The notes beneath the pieces were generated by a model. It did not search any database. It was not told the DNA's origin and saw only the letters and a program-made list of their open reading frames with translations. Below are positions 44,434-54,400 of a stretch of 64,000 nt of DNA, in pieces (positions within the stretch are counted from its first letter, which is position 1; every line of letters begins with the position of its first letter). The stretch lies in NCBI GenBank assembly GCA_013416795.1, contig RQSC01000008.1, positions 279,582-343,581 on the forward strand. The letters are read 5' to 3'. The translations under genes and the position numbers were made by a program. Source of the DNA: Prasinococcaceae sp. CCMP 1430 (Eukaryota > Prasinodermophyta > Palmophyllophyceae > Prasinococcales > Prasinococcaceae).

Positions 44434-46155
44434 ATGGCGCCCCCGGCGCAAGAGGACCCCTCGCTGCTGACCGACCTCTCGGCCCACGCCCTCCAGACGG
44501 CGTGCGCCTTCCTGCCCGCGCGCGACGCCGCGCGCGCGGCGTGCGTGTGCCGCGCGCTGCGAGTGGCGAGCGCTGGCGAGGCCGCGTGGGAGGCGCGCTG
44601 CCGCGCGGACCTCGCCCTCGACGACCCGACCGACACGGGATGCGAGGCCGCTGTGGGTGCGGGGGAATGGCGGCGCGCGTATGCCGCCGTCGCGAACGAG
44701 GCTCACCTGCGGAGCGGCGGCCTTGACGCTGCGGCCCGCGCTCGGCGCGCCGTCGCCGGGCTGCGCGCGTGGTGTGCGGAGCACGCGCCCGCCATCGGCG
44801 CGAGCCTCCGCCGCGGCGCGACGCAGGTCCAGGTGGAAGCGTTCGAGCGGGAGCACTACGTGCTGCCACCGGGCGTTGCACACCTCTACCGCGCGTGCGA
44901 CGGGCAGGAACTCACCTTCGACACCGACTTTCTCGACCGGCAGCTCGCCGAGGACGAGCGGGAGAGAGGGGAAGAGGAGGCCGACGCCGGCCCGCCCGGC
45001 GGCACCCCGGCGGCCCCTGACGGCTCGCTCTTCCACGGTCTTTTTGGCTCCTACGTCGTGTACGACCACGTTGTGAGCGTCCGCTGGCTGCCCCTGCGCC
45101 GCGCACGCCGCATCACACGCATGCTGCGCATGCACGCGGCCCTGCCGGAGGCGCGCGCCCCCGGCCCCACGTGGCGGGACGAGCACGTCATGTTCGCGTC
45201 GTTCCGCCTCGACAAGCGCTTCGTGGTCGGCCACGACGGCGCGCTGCGCGTGAACAATCGCCTCGGCGAGTACATGCACGCCGCGCCACCGCCGGCCGGT
45301 GGTGCAGCGGGCCGCTCCTCCCTGCCCGTGCTCGGCTGGCTGGAGGACTACGCGGTGCGTGCCGCATGCGCGGACGGCCCGCAATGCGCTCGCAGGCTCG
45401 CGGAGTGCTGACCAGCGGCGCGCCCTGCCACCCCCGAATCCCCCAACACATCTCGACTCGACGCTGCTTGCGAGACGCGCAGCGCGCTGTCGCCGATCTG
45501 GGCAATTTCGCGGCGCGCACTTTGGGCGAGGAGGCGGTCGGCCCGCTGCGCGGTGGCGAGCCGACGTGCATTTCGCTCTTCCCGACGGGCGGGCAGGCGA
45601 CCTCTGACGCGACCACGGACGGCGTGCGCGTGCGCTGCGCTGCGCTCTTTCTGCCGGAGCACTCCGACCCTCAGGGAGGCGCATACGTGTTTGCGTACAA
45701 CATCAGATTCAGCAGGGTACCCACGGCACCTGACACCGCGCAGCTGCGATCGCGGAGGTGGCTCTTTTGGGACGCCAACGGAGACAAGCAGGAGGCGCAG
45801 GTGAGACGCCGTGCGGTCGCGAAGAGAGGGGGAAAGGGAAGAGGCAGAAAGGGGGCTTTGTAGAGCACGCGCGCCCTTTACGCTCTGCGAGCGCGTGGCC
45901 GTTGACCAGCAGGTGCTGACAGCCGCCCTCCCGCTGCCCCCGCATCAGGGCCCGGGCGTGATCGGCATGTATCCCCTGCTGCGCCCGGGCGACGAGCCCG
46001 TCGACTACTGCTCGCAGTGCCGGCTTCGCACGCCGTCCGGCACGATGGAGGGCGGCTTCGAGTTCGTTCGCGGGAGCAACGACGCTCCGTTGGGGGCGCC
46101 CTTCGAAGCCACGTGCGCGAGGGCCCAACTCGCCGTGCCTGCGTACATCTTCTAG
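44434..46155 (+). CDS. F-box protein with SUKH/SMI1-KNR4 and ApaG domains (SKIP16-like)
   Basis: Three exons (44434-45354, 45483-45800, 45949-46155) give about 481 residues. Both introns are phase 0: GTGCGT...GCGCAG and GTGAGA...CATCAG. The joins read WLEDYA|RAVADLG and GDKQEAQ|GPGVIGMYPL. The N-terminal F-box (LSAHALQTACAFLPARDAARAACVCRA pattern) should bind Skp1 of an SCF ubiquitin ligase. The middle region (QVEAFEREHYVLPPGVAHLYRACDG) is a SUKH/SMI1-KNR4 fold. The C-terminal ApaG domain has RCAALFLPEHS, YVFAYNIRFSRV, RRWLFWDANGD and CRLRTPSGTMEGGFEFV. The same three-domain order occurs in plant SKIP16, and ApaG also occurs in animal FBXO3. Substrates are unknown. Confidence 0.92.
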
Positions 46156-46337
46156 CTACAATGCGTGTGCGGTGGATTCGGCATTAGCAACGCTCGATGT
46201 GATTGCGTCGGTGCCACGTTTGAGGTCCTCACGAAAAGGTGGATCTTGGACGAGCATAAGCTACTGTAGTCTACGTATAGTTATGTGCGTGGCGGGCGCG
46301 GCGGCGCTGACCAGCTCGCAGAGGGGCACTAGGGCCA

Positions 46338-47120
46338 CTAGCCGGAGTGCTCAATTGTCGAGCTCGGCGACTCGGCCTCGGGCACAGCCAGATCCCACGT
46401 CTTCACGTGCTCGAGACTCAGTACCTTTTCCTTCCCTGTCGGAGACTCATTAGGGGTTGCCTTCTGCTTCTTATTGCCTTGCCGCTCCCGGCGCTTGGCC
46501 TCGGCACGCTCCGCAGACGCGAGCGCCACCTCGAGCGCCTTTGCCGCCTGCCGACGCTTATTGCTGGTGGCATCCGCAGCGGACTGCATCGGTCCGCGCG
46601 TGCGGTCGATCGCCTCGCGAATCGTTGCCATTCCCCGACCATCCTCACCCTTGCCACCGAGGCTCCGGAAGGCCGTCTGCACATCTTTGAGATCCGCGTC
46701 GGTGGCATCCTCGGCGAGCGCACCCTCGATCAGCTCTGCCAGACCGTCGGGGTCACCCACGTACAACTCACGCCACTCGCTGCGCTCGCGGATGGTGTCT
46801 TTGCGCTTCATTCCTGCGGCGTACTTTTCGAATTGTTTCAGGTCATCGCTGTTTGGCGCCACTACTACGGTGGGCTTATCCTCATCGCTGTCTGTCGCCA
46901 CTGCGGTGGGCTTATCCTCATCGCTGTCTGTCGCCACTGCGGTGGGCTTATCCTCATCGCTGTCTGTCGCCACTGCGGTGGGCTTGTTGTGCGCCATCAC
47001 CACCTGGCAGACGCCGTTCACGACAACGAGTTCAACCGGCGCTTCCTCCTGGAAAGGGAGCTCTGTCGATGTACCACCGGGCGGCGCTTGCGCCGCGCCC
47101 CCCTTCATGCCAGTTGCCAT
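46338..47120 (-). CDS. Unknown charged protein with 12-residue tandem repeats
   Basis: This encodes about 260 residues from an ATG at 47120 (MATGMKGGAAQAPPGG). Residues of about 46-85 are three perfect 12-residue repeats (KPTAVATDSDED), encoded by 36-bp units. The rest is hydrophilic and helix-rich, with a basic region (KRREROGNKKQK-like, near the C-terminus) that could be nuclear-targeting. No domain was recognised. It is convergent with the ApaG gene (182 bp between stops) and divergent from the glutaredoxin gene, with which it shares a short promoter region. Confidence 0.5.
   Translation of the reverse strand: MATGMKGGAAQAPPGGTSTELPFQEEAPVELVVVNGVCQVVMAHNKPTAVATDSDEDKPTAVATDSDEDKPTAVATDSDEDKPTVVVAPNSDDLKQFEKYAAGMKRKDTIRERSEWRELYVGDPDGLAELIEGALAEDATDADLKDVQTAFRSLGGKGEDGRGMATIREAIDRTRGPMQSAADATSNKRRQAAKALEVALASAERAEAKRRERQGNKKQKATPNESPTGKEKVLSLEHVKTWDLAVPEAESPSSTIEHSG
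46869..46986 (-). repeat. 36-bp tandem repeat, 3.3 copies
   Basis: Identical 36-bp units at 46869-46904, 46905-46940 and 46941-46976, plus a partial unit. All are in frame within the unknown minus-strand gene. Confidence 0.95.
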
Positions 47121-47205
47121 GGCGCCCTGAAGGGCTGCTGTGCGCGCGCGGGAGAAGGTGCGTCGCGGCGTCAGGCGCAGAAGCAGCGCCAGAGGGAGGA
47201 CTCTC

Positions 47206-47206
<1 letters not shown>

Positions 47207-47258
<52 letters not shown>
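47207..47258. repeat. (TCTG)n / (TC)n microsatellite
   Basis: About ten TCTG units followed by TC repeats, immediately 5' of the glutaredoxin coding sequence. It is pyrimidine-rich on the + strand and may be 5' UTR or the polypyrimidine tract of an upstream intron, as it ends in CTCTAG. Confidence 0.9.
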
Positions 47259-47260
47259 AG

Positions 47261-47812
47261 CGCGCGCGCCGCGCGCGCGGCCACCGTGGCGGCCGCGGCG
47301 ACGCCCGAGGAGATCCGCGCGTTCGTCGAGGCGGCCACGCAGAAGCACAAGGTCTGCGTGTTCTCCAAGTCCTGGTGCCCGTTCTGCGTGCAGGTCAAGC
47401 AGGTCTTTGGCGCGTACGAGCTCGCCGACGAGGAGCTCGCCATCTTCGAGCTCGACGAAATCAGTGCGTGTGCGCGGCGGATGCGCTCGCGCGCGAGACA
47501 GGGAGTGAGAGAGAGCCCGGGCACGCGCCTCGCTGCGGCACCCACGCGCATGCCAGAGCGTGCAGGCATCGACCCCACAGGATAAAAAGCAATGATCCGC
47601 ACAGCGCTGCGATCTGCGTCGCTGACCCGCTCTGCCGCCCCCCCGCTGCGCGCTCTGTAGCCGAGGGCGCCGCGCTGCAGGCGGTGCTGGAGGACATGAC
47701 AGGGCAGCGCACGGTGCCCAACGTCTTCGTTCGTGGCGAGCACGTGGGCGGCTGCGATGACACCATGCGCCTGCAGCAGCAGGGTGCACTTGCGGGCATG
47801 CTCGAGGGCTGA
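47261..47812 (+). CDS. Dithiol glutaredoxin
   Basis: Exon 1 ends at 47463 and exon 2 is 47661-47812. The intron (GTGCGT...CTGTAG) joins in phase 1 as FELDEI|T|EGAALQ. The visible protein is about 115 residues: TPEEIRAFVEAATQKHKV, active site SWCPFCVQVKQVF, the cis-Pro motif TVPNVFV and the glutathione-site GGCDD. This is a class I CPFC glutaredoxin that reduces protein or GSH mixed disulfides. No in-frame ATG precedes the domain nearby. The frame runs back through the (TCTG)n tract, which ends CTCTAG. The simplest reading is that coding exon 1 here starts just after that acceptor-like site at 47260, with the initiator in an upstream exon. Alternatively a non-AUG start is used. Confidence 0.88.
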   Translation, partial: RARRARGHRGGRGDARGDPRVRRGGHAEAQGLRVLQVLVPVLRAGQAGLWRVRARRRGARHLRARRNQCVCAADALARETGSEREPGHAPRCGTHAHARACRHRPHRIKSNDPHSAAICVADPLCRPPAARSVAEGAALQAVLEDMTGQRTVPNVFVRGEHVGGCDDTMRLQQQGALAGMLEG

Positions 47813-48170
47813 GTCAACGTCGCGGCGGACGTGCGGCTGCTGCAGCGGCTGGCGAGACGCTCGGTGCGAGCTTCAGCGAGCACTGTGGAGAACTCGCGCC
47901 GGAGGAGCGCGCTCTAACACAGGCGCAAACGCCATCGATCGCTCACCTGCTCGCTGTCGCGTAGCGTGGGCAGTCCTGTGTGTACGCATGCTCGTCGTGC
48001 GCGCTTGCGCGGGCGCGCGGGCGGCACGAGCTGATGCACAGCGCGCGGCGGCAGTGGCACGCGCGGAGGGTCTCGTAAGGACACGCCTACAAGTTATTAC
48101 AGCGGCACCGCGCGCATGAGAATGGACGCACGCGGGCGCACACGGGTGCGCGAGCGAGCGCGCCGGCGGC
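47813..48170. other. Intergenic after glutaredoxin
   Basis: About 360 bp of GC-rich sequence. A short AT patch (about 48083-48105, ACAAGTTATTACAG) may be 3' UTR of the convergent genes. Nothing else was recognised. Confidence 0.4.
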
Positions 48171-48311
48171 TTACTCGGCAGCCGCGGGCACCGCGACGTC
48201 GGTGATCTCGGTCACCTTGGTGGTGGGAGCATCGAAGACAATCTGCGTCGGCGCATCGGCGTACACGTCCGGGAAGACAGGCGGCGTGCGGTTGCGGTCC
48301 GAGGGCGTGAG
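48171..48311 (-). CDS. Possible terminal exon of an unidentified gene
   Basis: On the minus strand a good acceptor (CCCCTTGCAG) at about 48312 is followed by an open frame of about 46 codons (LTPSDRNRTPPVFPDVYADA..., ending VPAAAE) and a TAA at 48171-48173. The composition looks like real protein. No upstream exon was identified between here and the pyrophosphatase start at 48930, where the sequence is GC-rich and structurally uninformative. It could be a small two-exon gene divergent from the pyrophosphatase. Confidence 0.35.
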   Translation of the reverse strand, partial: LTPSDRNRTPPVFPDVYADAPTQIVFDAPTTKVTEITDVAVPAAAE

Positions 48312-48929
48312 CTGCAAGGGGCAAATGCCGGGAGCGGGCGAGGAGTTGGGTGCGCACAGGCGATGACACGCACGTACGTGGCGAGCGCGCAGCGAGGGGT
48401 ATGGCCATGTGCACGAGGGCAGCGGTGCCGAAGGGAGCCAATCGCGGTGCCGTCAGCACATGTCTCGCAACACGTCACAGGATGCGCCGCGTCGTGGAGC
48501 GCCCCCGCCGCTGCCAGCATCGCGCGCTCGTAGCGCAAGCAAGTGCGCTGCGCAATGCCCTGCCGTGCTGCGCAATGCCTCGCGGCGGGGCGGACGCCCG
48601 CAGGCGCACGCGCGCAGCCCGAGGGGCGGCGCCGTGCTGGCGCGACGCCGCGCCCCTCCGAGCGCACGGCCGTTCGCGGAATGGCGCAGGCGAGGCCTAC
48701 CGCATGTGCGCATGCGCATGCCTGGGCGCGCGCGCTCTCCAAGCACTCGTGCACGCCCCCCGAACACCACGGCCCCGACAGGCGCCGAAGGAGGGAGCGG
48801 AGGGGCGTCGGGACGGGCGGGAGAGGGGCACGGGCCGGCCCGCGCGCGCCGCGCAGCACATTGTATCGGCGCCCACAGGCAGCTCCCGGCGGCGGGAGTG
48901 GGCGGGGGCGCGAGGGCCCGCCGGTCACC

Positions 48930-49838
48930 ATGGGCGCCGTCGTCGCGCCCGCGCTGATCATCGCCGCCTCGGCGTGCGCGATGGTGTTTGCGATCATGCT
49001 GTGGAAGAAGGTCGCCGCCGTGTCGCTCGACTACCGCGGGTCGCATTCCACCATGGACATGGACAACGAGCTCGCCGATGTCGACGCGGAGCGCGGCAAC
49101 GCCCTCAGCCCGCTGGCCGAGTCCTTCCAGAAGCTCCGCACGATCTACTCCGACATCCGGACGGGCGCGCGCGCCTTCCTGTACGCCGAGTACCTCATGT
49201 GCGCGGCCTTCCTGCTGGCGTTCGGCCTGCTGCTGTTCGTGCTCGTGTCGCGGCTCGAGAGCGGCTGGGACTTCCAGGTGGGGCTCCTCACTGCGCTGGC
49301 CTTCTGCGTCGGCGGCGTCACCTCCATGGTCGCGGGATATGTGGGCATGATGGTTGCCGTCTTCGCCAACGCGCGCACCACGGTGAGCGCCATGGAGAGG
49401 CCCGACAGCCGCGCATGGACGGCGAGCTTCAACTGCGCCTTCCGCGCCGGCGGCGTGATGGGGTACGCCCTCGCCGGCGTGGGTCTGCTCACACTCTACG
49501 TTCTCATCTCCGTGTACGCCGCGATTTTCGACGTGAGCCTCGGGACGGAGGAGGCGCTGCGCCTCTTCGAGTGCGTCGCAGGATTCGGGCTCGGAGGCAG
49601 CGCCATCGCGCTCTTCGGACGCGTCGGGTGAGCCGCGCGAGCGCAAACAGCCGCCGATCACGCAGTGGCTCTGCGCGACGTGACCGCTGCCGCTCCCCCC
49701 TTCGCGGCGTACGTGCCGCTGTGACCGCTGACACCAGGCTGCTACTGCTGCGCGCCACCTTGGGCGTAACGAACGCGCGCGCGATGCACGCGCGCCGCGC
49801 TCGCGCCACGCGCGCGCACGCGCGCATGCTGCAGCGGT

Positions 49839-49873
<35 letters not shown>

Positions 49874-51586
49874 CCTCGCGGGCAAGGTGTGCGCGGGCAT
49901 TCCCGAGGACGACCCGCGAAACCCCGCCACCATCGCCGACAACGTCGGCGACAACGTCGGCGATGTCGCCGGCATGGGATCGGACCTCTTCGGCTCGCTG
50001 GGCGAGGCCACATGCGCGGCGCTCGTGATCGGCGCCCAGAGTGCCGACCTGGTGGGAGCCGGGTGGGACGCCATGCTCGTTCCCTTGTGCGTCACGGCCG
50101 CGGGCATCTTCTGCTCTCTGGTGGTGTCGTTCGTCGCTACGGACATCTCCCCCGTCAGGCGCGAGGCGGACGTTGAGCGCGTGCTCAAGGTGCAGCTTTT
50201 CCTATCCACTGCGTTGATGACCGCGGTCATGTACCCGGTTCTCCTCGTGCTGCCCGACAATTTGTACCTGGGCCCCGAAGGATCCTTCGAGGTGATGTGC
50301 CCCACGCCCGAGGCAGTGGCGGCGAACTCGCGCTGTGTGAGTGGCGCGCCGCTCGCGGCATTCGCGTGCGTTGCCGCCGGCCTGTGGGGCGGGTGCGTGA
50401 TCGGGTTCGTGACGGAGTACTACACCTCCCACTCGTACAGGCCGGTGAGGGAGGTGGCCGCCTCGACGGAGACTGGGGCTGCCACGAACATCATCTACGG
50501 GTTGGCGCTAGGGTACAAGAGCACGATAGTCCCCGTGGGTGTGCTCGCGGCGGTCGTGTACGTCGCGTCGCGCTACATGTCCATGTACGGCGTCGCGCTC
50601 TCCGCGCTGGGCATGCTCGGCACGCTCGCCACCTGCCTAAGCATCGATGTGTACGGCCCGGTGTGCGACAATGCGGGCGGCATCGCCGAGATGTCCGAGC
50701 TGCCTGAGAGCGTCCGCGATAAAACCGACGCGCTGGACGCGGCGGGAAACACCACCGCCGCCATCGGCAAGGGCTTTGCCATCGGGTCGGCGGCGCTGGT
50801 GTCGCTCGCGCTCACCTCCGCTTTCGTCACGCGCACGGGCGTGCTGCAGAGCGGCGTGGACATGCTCGCCCCGACCGTCTTCGCCGCGCTGCTTGTTGGA
50901 GCGATGCTGCCGTACTGGTTCTCCGCTCTCACCATGAAGAGCGTCGGCCTCGCCGCCATGGAGATGGTGAAGGAAGTGAAGCGTCAGTTCGACACCATCC
51001 CTGGGCTCCTGGAGGGCACGCCCGGCCACGGCCCGCCCGATCACGCCAAGTGCATCAAGATCAGCACCGACGCGAGCCTTCGCGAGATGGTCGCGCCCGG
51101 TTTGCTCGTCATTCTCACCCCGATCATTACTGGCACGCTCTTCGGTGTCGAGGCAGTTGCAGGTCTCCTCGCGGGAGGGCTGCTGTCCGGCGTCCAGCTG
51201 GCGATCTCCGCATCCAACACTGGCGGAGCGTGGGACAACGCCAAGAAATACGTGCGTGCGCGCGCGGATCGGCATGATGATATTAGAATGAATATTACAA
51301 TGACGCGCACGCGCACGCGCGCTGACACGTCCGCTCTCTTGCCACGCATCGACAGGTCGAGAAGGGCAGCCTCGTGGTCGGCGGGGCCATCCAGCGGAAG
51401 GGGAGCGAGTGCCACAAAGCGGCCGTGGTGGGCGACACCGTCGGCGATCCGCTCAAGGACACCTCGGGGCCAGCTCTCAACATTCTCATGAAGCTGATGG
51501 CCATCGTTAGCTTGGTGTTCTGCGACTTCTTCCTCGGCATCAATGAGGGCAGAGGCCTCTTCAACATGGGTTCCACCGGGAACTGA
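48930..51586 (+). CDS. K+-dependent vacuolar-type H+-translocating pyrophosphatase
   Basis: The membrane enzyme couples PPi hydrolysis to proton pumping into vacuoles or acidocalcisomes. Three exons (48930-49628, 49833-51251, 51356-51586) give about 782 residues, the normal length. Intron 1 (GTGAGC...CTGCAG, phase 2) restores [20 protein letters not shown]. Intron 2 (GTGCGT...CGACAG, phase 0) gives NAKKY|VEKGSL. Diagnostic motifs are [30 protein letters not shown] and a C-terminal [35 protein letters not shown] has Ala, not Lys, at the position that distinguishes potassium-dependent (plant AVP1-type) from independent enzymes. The start at 48930 ([10 protein letters not shown]) leads directly into the first membrane helix. 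Intron DNA is unusually rich in CG dinucleotides. Confidence 0.97.
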
Positions 51587-51722
51587 TTTAGCGTGCGAGA
51601 TTGAGAGAGGTGAGCCAAGCCGGCGACGAAATGCAGCACCTTCCTGCATGCCCGTGCGCTGTGCGCGTAAGATGATAAGGGTCACATACACGCGCGCGAT
51701 CGACCACTGCGACCGCAGCGAA

Positions 51723-53852
51723 TCACCTTTGAGCCTCCCCGAGCACGTCCCACATTTCCGCGAGCTCAAGGCAGCGCTCGGCTCGCGTGCAGGCCGGCAC
51801 GTCCGCCCCGTCCACCGCCATCTGCACGCGGTGTATCAGCAGCTGCCCCACGAAGATGTGCGTGGGTCGCCCGCCGACGTGGTAGCCATTAGTGAGCAGC
51901 GGAAACGAGCTGCGGAACATGACGAGCAGCTCATCCGCGGACGCCAACAGCAGGTAGTCCAGCAGCGTGCGTGTGGAGGCCGACGAGTGATCGAACTCGC
52001 ACGTGGAAGATGACGCGCCGCTGCACGCCTGGCCCACGCTCGCGGGAAAGGAGACGTGGCCGAAAGGCATGTCGGCAGTACTCACCACCAGCGCGTGCTC
52101 TCGCTCGGGAGCGAAGCGCCGCACGGCTGCGGTCATCGCCGACAGCACCACTGGAGAGTCAGACGAGAGCACGTAGCCAATCGGCCCCTTGGCCTCACCC
52201 CCGCTGGCCTGTGCGACTGCCTGTCGTGCCAGGCGACCAGCCGCGCGCTCCACGCACGCCATGAACTCAGTCAGCGTCGGGGCACTGCTGCCGTCGCAGT
52301 GCCCCTTGTCAGCGCCCTCATCTCCGTCCTGTTTGGTGTGCTTGACCCAGAACTCGACGTGCTTCTGCAGAAACGCGTCCAAGACTGCCGCGTCGTCGCT
52401 CGTGACCCCGACCGCGCCCGCCGCGCGCGGAAATCGCTCCAGCGATGGGCGCGGCTTGCGCTGCACGTCGGCGAAACCAGTGCGCACCTGCACGGCCACG
52501 ACGCGCGCAGCGCCTCGCAATCGCTCCGCGAGTTCGGCCAGCGCCTCCGAGAGCGACGGAGCGGGAGAGAGCACGGAGCGTAGGAAGCACCCGTTCGCTT
52601 CACATGCTCGGCCGCAGCGGCGCTCGAGCTCCGGTGCTCTCCGCTCGGCCACCTCGGACCCATGCTCGCTGGCGCCCACCGCAAGATTGTAGCTGATGCA
52701 CAGGCTCTGCTCCGGCTGATTGGGATGGCACCAGTGTCCCCAGTCGAAACCACCCTGGGCTGGCACACCCAGCGAGAGGCGGATCCAGGGGTGCGCCCGC
52801 CACTCGGGCGTTGCTCGCAGGGCGCCAATGACGTCCCCCTCCGCCTGGACGAGCACCTTGCCCTCCGGCGTGACAATGCCCCCGGGCGTCCAGCGCAAGA
52901 CGTACTCATCAGCGTCGCCCCAGCCAGTCGCTTCGAGGACGCGCGCGCGCTCTGACGGCGTCCAGCCCCAGCGCGCCAGCGCGCCGCTCTCCCCGCTGCG
53001 TATGCCAAAGTGGTCGGCCAGGTCGAAGATGCACTCGTGGGCGTCGCGCTGCGCGAACGCGCTCTGGCCCACCTGGTGGGCCCGCCCGCCCGCCACCGCG
53101 CCAGTCTCGCTACCACGCGCGCACGCGTCCGTCTGCGTGCGCACGAATGCCGCTCGGCCCGTGTCGAGGCCGAGCGTCAGCAGCTGGACATAGTGGAGCA
53201 GTTCGTCGCCCAGCCCGTTGAAAAACGGTCGGTCGCTCCAGTCCAGCACGAACACGCCCGCCGAGCGCAGCGCAGCGCCGCCGTACCGCGCGGCGGCTGC
53301 ACCCGCATACGCCGACGCTGCGCCGCATTGCGCCTTGTACGCGGCCTCTTGTCGCTCAATGGGAGTGATGCCTGCTCGTGCCAGCGCTGCGCTCGTGCTC
53401 TCCGGGGGCTCCAGCGGCTCTCCGCCGCGCTCCGCCGGCGCGGCGGCATCCCCGAGCTCAGCCCCACCCGCCGCTGAGGGCGACTGCACGCGAACCCGTT
53501 GTTCTGTCTGCACTGCGATGGACCCTGCGGCAGCCGCACTCGCTCGCTCGCCGCCGGCTTGTTGGGCATCAACGCCGGCCGTGCTCGCCCCGCCCGCGGC
53601 CCGTCGCCCGGCTGCGCCCATCCGGACGCCGCGCGCGTGCGCCCCGGCCGACGCCCCGCCCGCCACCGCAGCTGCTGCGCGCACGAGCCCCGCATCCAGA
53701 TACACCTCAGCGAAGGTCACCAGCGCCAGCGCCGTGACCAGCGCGAGCAGCCACGCCCGACCGCGATGCGGACTTACCCCCGTGCTGCCGGATGACGCCA
53801 CCGGCGCCATCGCCGAGGCGGCCTCCGAAAGGAAGGATGCCAGCCCCCCCAT
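51723..53852 (-). CDS. Type II membrane glycosyltransferase-like protein (fucosyltransferase-like)
   Basis: This encodes about 709 residues from an ATG at 53852 (MGGLASFLSEAASAM). A short cytosolic N-terminus precedes one membrane helix (RAWLLALVTALALVTFAEVYL) and an Ala/Gly-rich stem, the usual Golgi type II layout. The lumenal domain has paired tryptophans and cysteines, and VVAVQVRTGF, comparable to the H-x-R-x-G region of O-/N-fucosyltransferases. It also has YVLSSDSPVVL and a final LLDYLLLASADELLVMFRSSFP, typical of the nucleotide-sugar side of GT-B fucosyltransferase folds. No exact family (GT23, GT37, GT65 or GT68) can be set by eye. The long upstream extension of the frame to 54209 overlaps the divergent phosphate-transporter promoter and is rejected. 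Confidence 0.6.
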   Translation of the reverse strand: MGGLASFLSEAASAMAPVASSGSTGVSPHRGRAWLLALVTALALVTFAEVYLDAGLVRAAAAVAGGASAGAHARGVRMGAAGRRAAGGASTAGVDAQQAGGERASAAAAGSIAVQTEQRVRVQSPSAAGGAELGDAAAPAERGGEPLEPPESTSAALARAGITPIERQEAAYKAQCGAASAYAGAAAARYGGAALRSAGVFVLDWSDRPFFNGLGDELLHYVQLLTLGLDTGRAAFVRTQTDACARGSETGAVAGGRAHQVGQSAFAQRDAHECIFDLADHFGIRSGESGALARWGWTPSERARVLEATGWGDADEYVLRWTPGGIVTPEGKVLVQAEGDVIGALRATPEWRAHPWIRLSLGVPAQGGFDWGHWCHPNQPEQSLCISYNLAVGASEHGSEVAERRAPELERRCGRACEANGCFLRSVLSPAPSLSEALAELAERLRGAARVVAVQVRTGFADVQRKPRPSLERFPRAAGAVGVTSDDAAVLDAFLQKHVEFWVKHTKQDGDEGADKGHCDGSSAPTLTEFMACVERAAGRLARQAVAQASGGEAKGPIGYVLSSDSPVVLSAMTAAVRRFAPEREHALVVSTADMPFGHVSFPASVGQACSGASSSTCEFDHSSASTRTLLDYLLLASADELLVMFRSSFPLLTNGYHVGGRPTHIFVGQLLIHRVQMAVDGADVPACTRAERCLELAEMWDVLGEAQR

Positions 53853-54214
53853 CCTTCTCCTCCCCCGCCCTCCCCTCTCCACGCGCCCGCGCGGACGCGC
53901 GGACGGCGCAGCAGGCGGCCCCCGGCGGGGCGGGGTGGTGTTCCGGGGGAACACGTCCCCATCAGGCTCCATTTGGTTTGACAGAGCACCCACCATTCCG
54001 TGCTTCGAATCCACCCAAAGCTCCCGGTGCGCGCGCGCGCGGCGAAGCGGGCGCTCGCAGCAGCGGCTCGTGCCCGCGCGCCGCATCTGCCGATTGGCGG
54101 GCGTTTGCATCCGCATCCGGGCGTGAGGCGTCGGCGCGGGCGCCCGGTGCGGTGCGGTGCGGTGCGGTTCGTTGGCGGCGCCGTCCGTTCGATTTCGGCT
54201 ACCGCCCACCCGCC
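53853..54214. promoter_or_regulatory. Divergent promoter region, glycosyltransferase-like / PiT
   Basis: A 362-bp region between the start codons of two diverging genes. It contains the only AT-richer patch nearby (about 53965-54000) and a GGTGC tandem (GCGGTGCGGTGCGGTGCGGT, near 54150-54170). No defined promoter element was recognised. Confidence 0.4.
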
Positions 54215-54399
54215 ATGGCGGAAGGCACCTACGACCTCGACTCGTACACCTGGATCGTCGTCCTCGGCGGCATCCTCTCGGTGTGCGCCGCGTTCGGCAT
54301 CGGCGCCAACGATGTGGCCAACGCGTACGCCACCTCGGTGGGCTCGGGCGCGCTGAGCATCAAGTCGGCCGTCATCCTGGCGGGCATCTTCGAGTTCCT
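54215..54399 (+). CDS. PiT-family phosphate transporter, N-terminal fragment cut at an N
   Basis: From the ATG at 54215 the protein reads MAEGTYDLDSYTWIVVLGG. It continues through the PiT signature GANDVANAYATSVGSGAL and KSAVILAGIFEF, then stops at the ambiguous base 54400. PiT proteins (PF01384) are Na+ or H+-coupled phosphate symporters of 400-600 residues whose first helix carries exactly this GANDVAN motif. Only about 61 residues are present. The sequence beyond the N is unrelated, so the remainder was lost in assembly. Confidence 0.88.
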
Positions 54400-54400
54400 N
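54400..54400. other. Single ambiguous base (N), probable collapsed scaffold gap
   Basis: The only ambiguity in several kilobases. The left flank encodes a canonical PiT N-terminus and the right flank an unrelated coiled-coil protein in an open frame. Confidence 0.8.
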
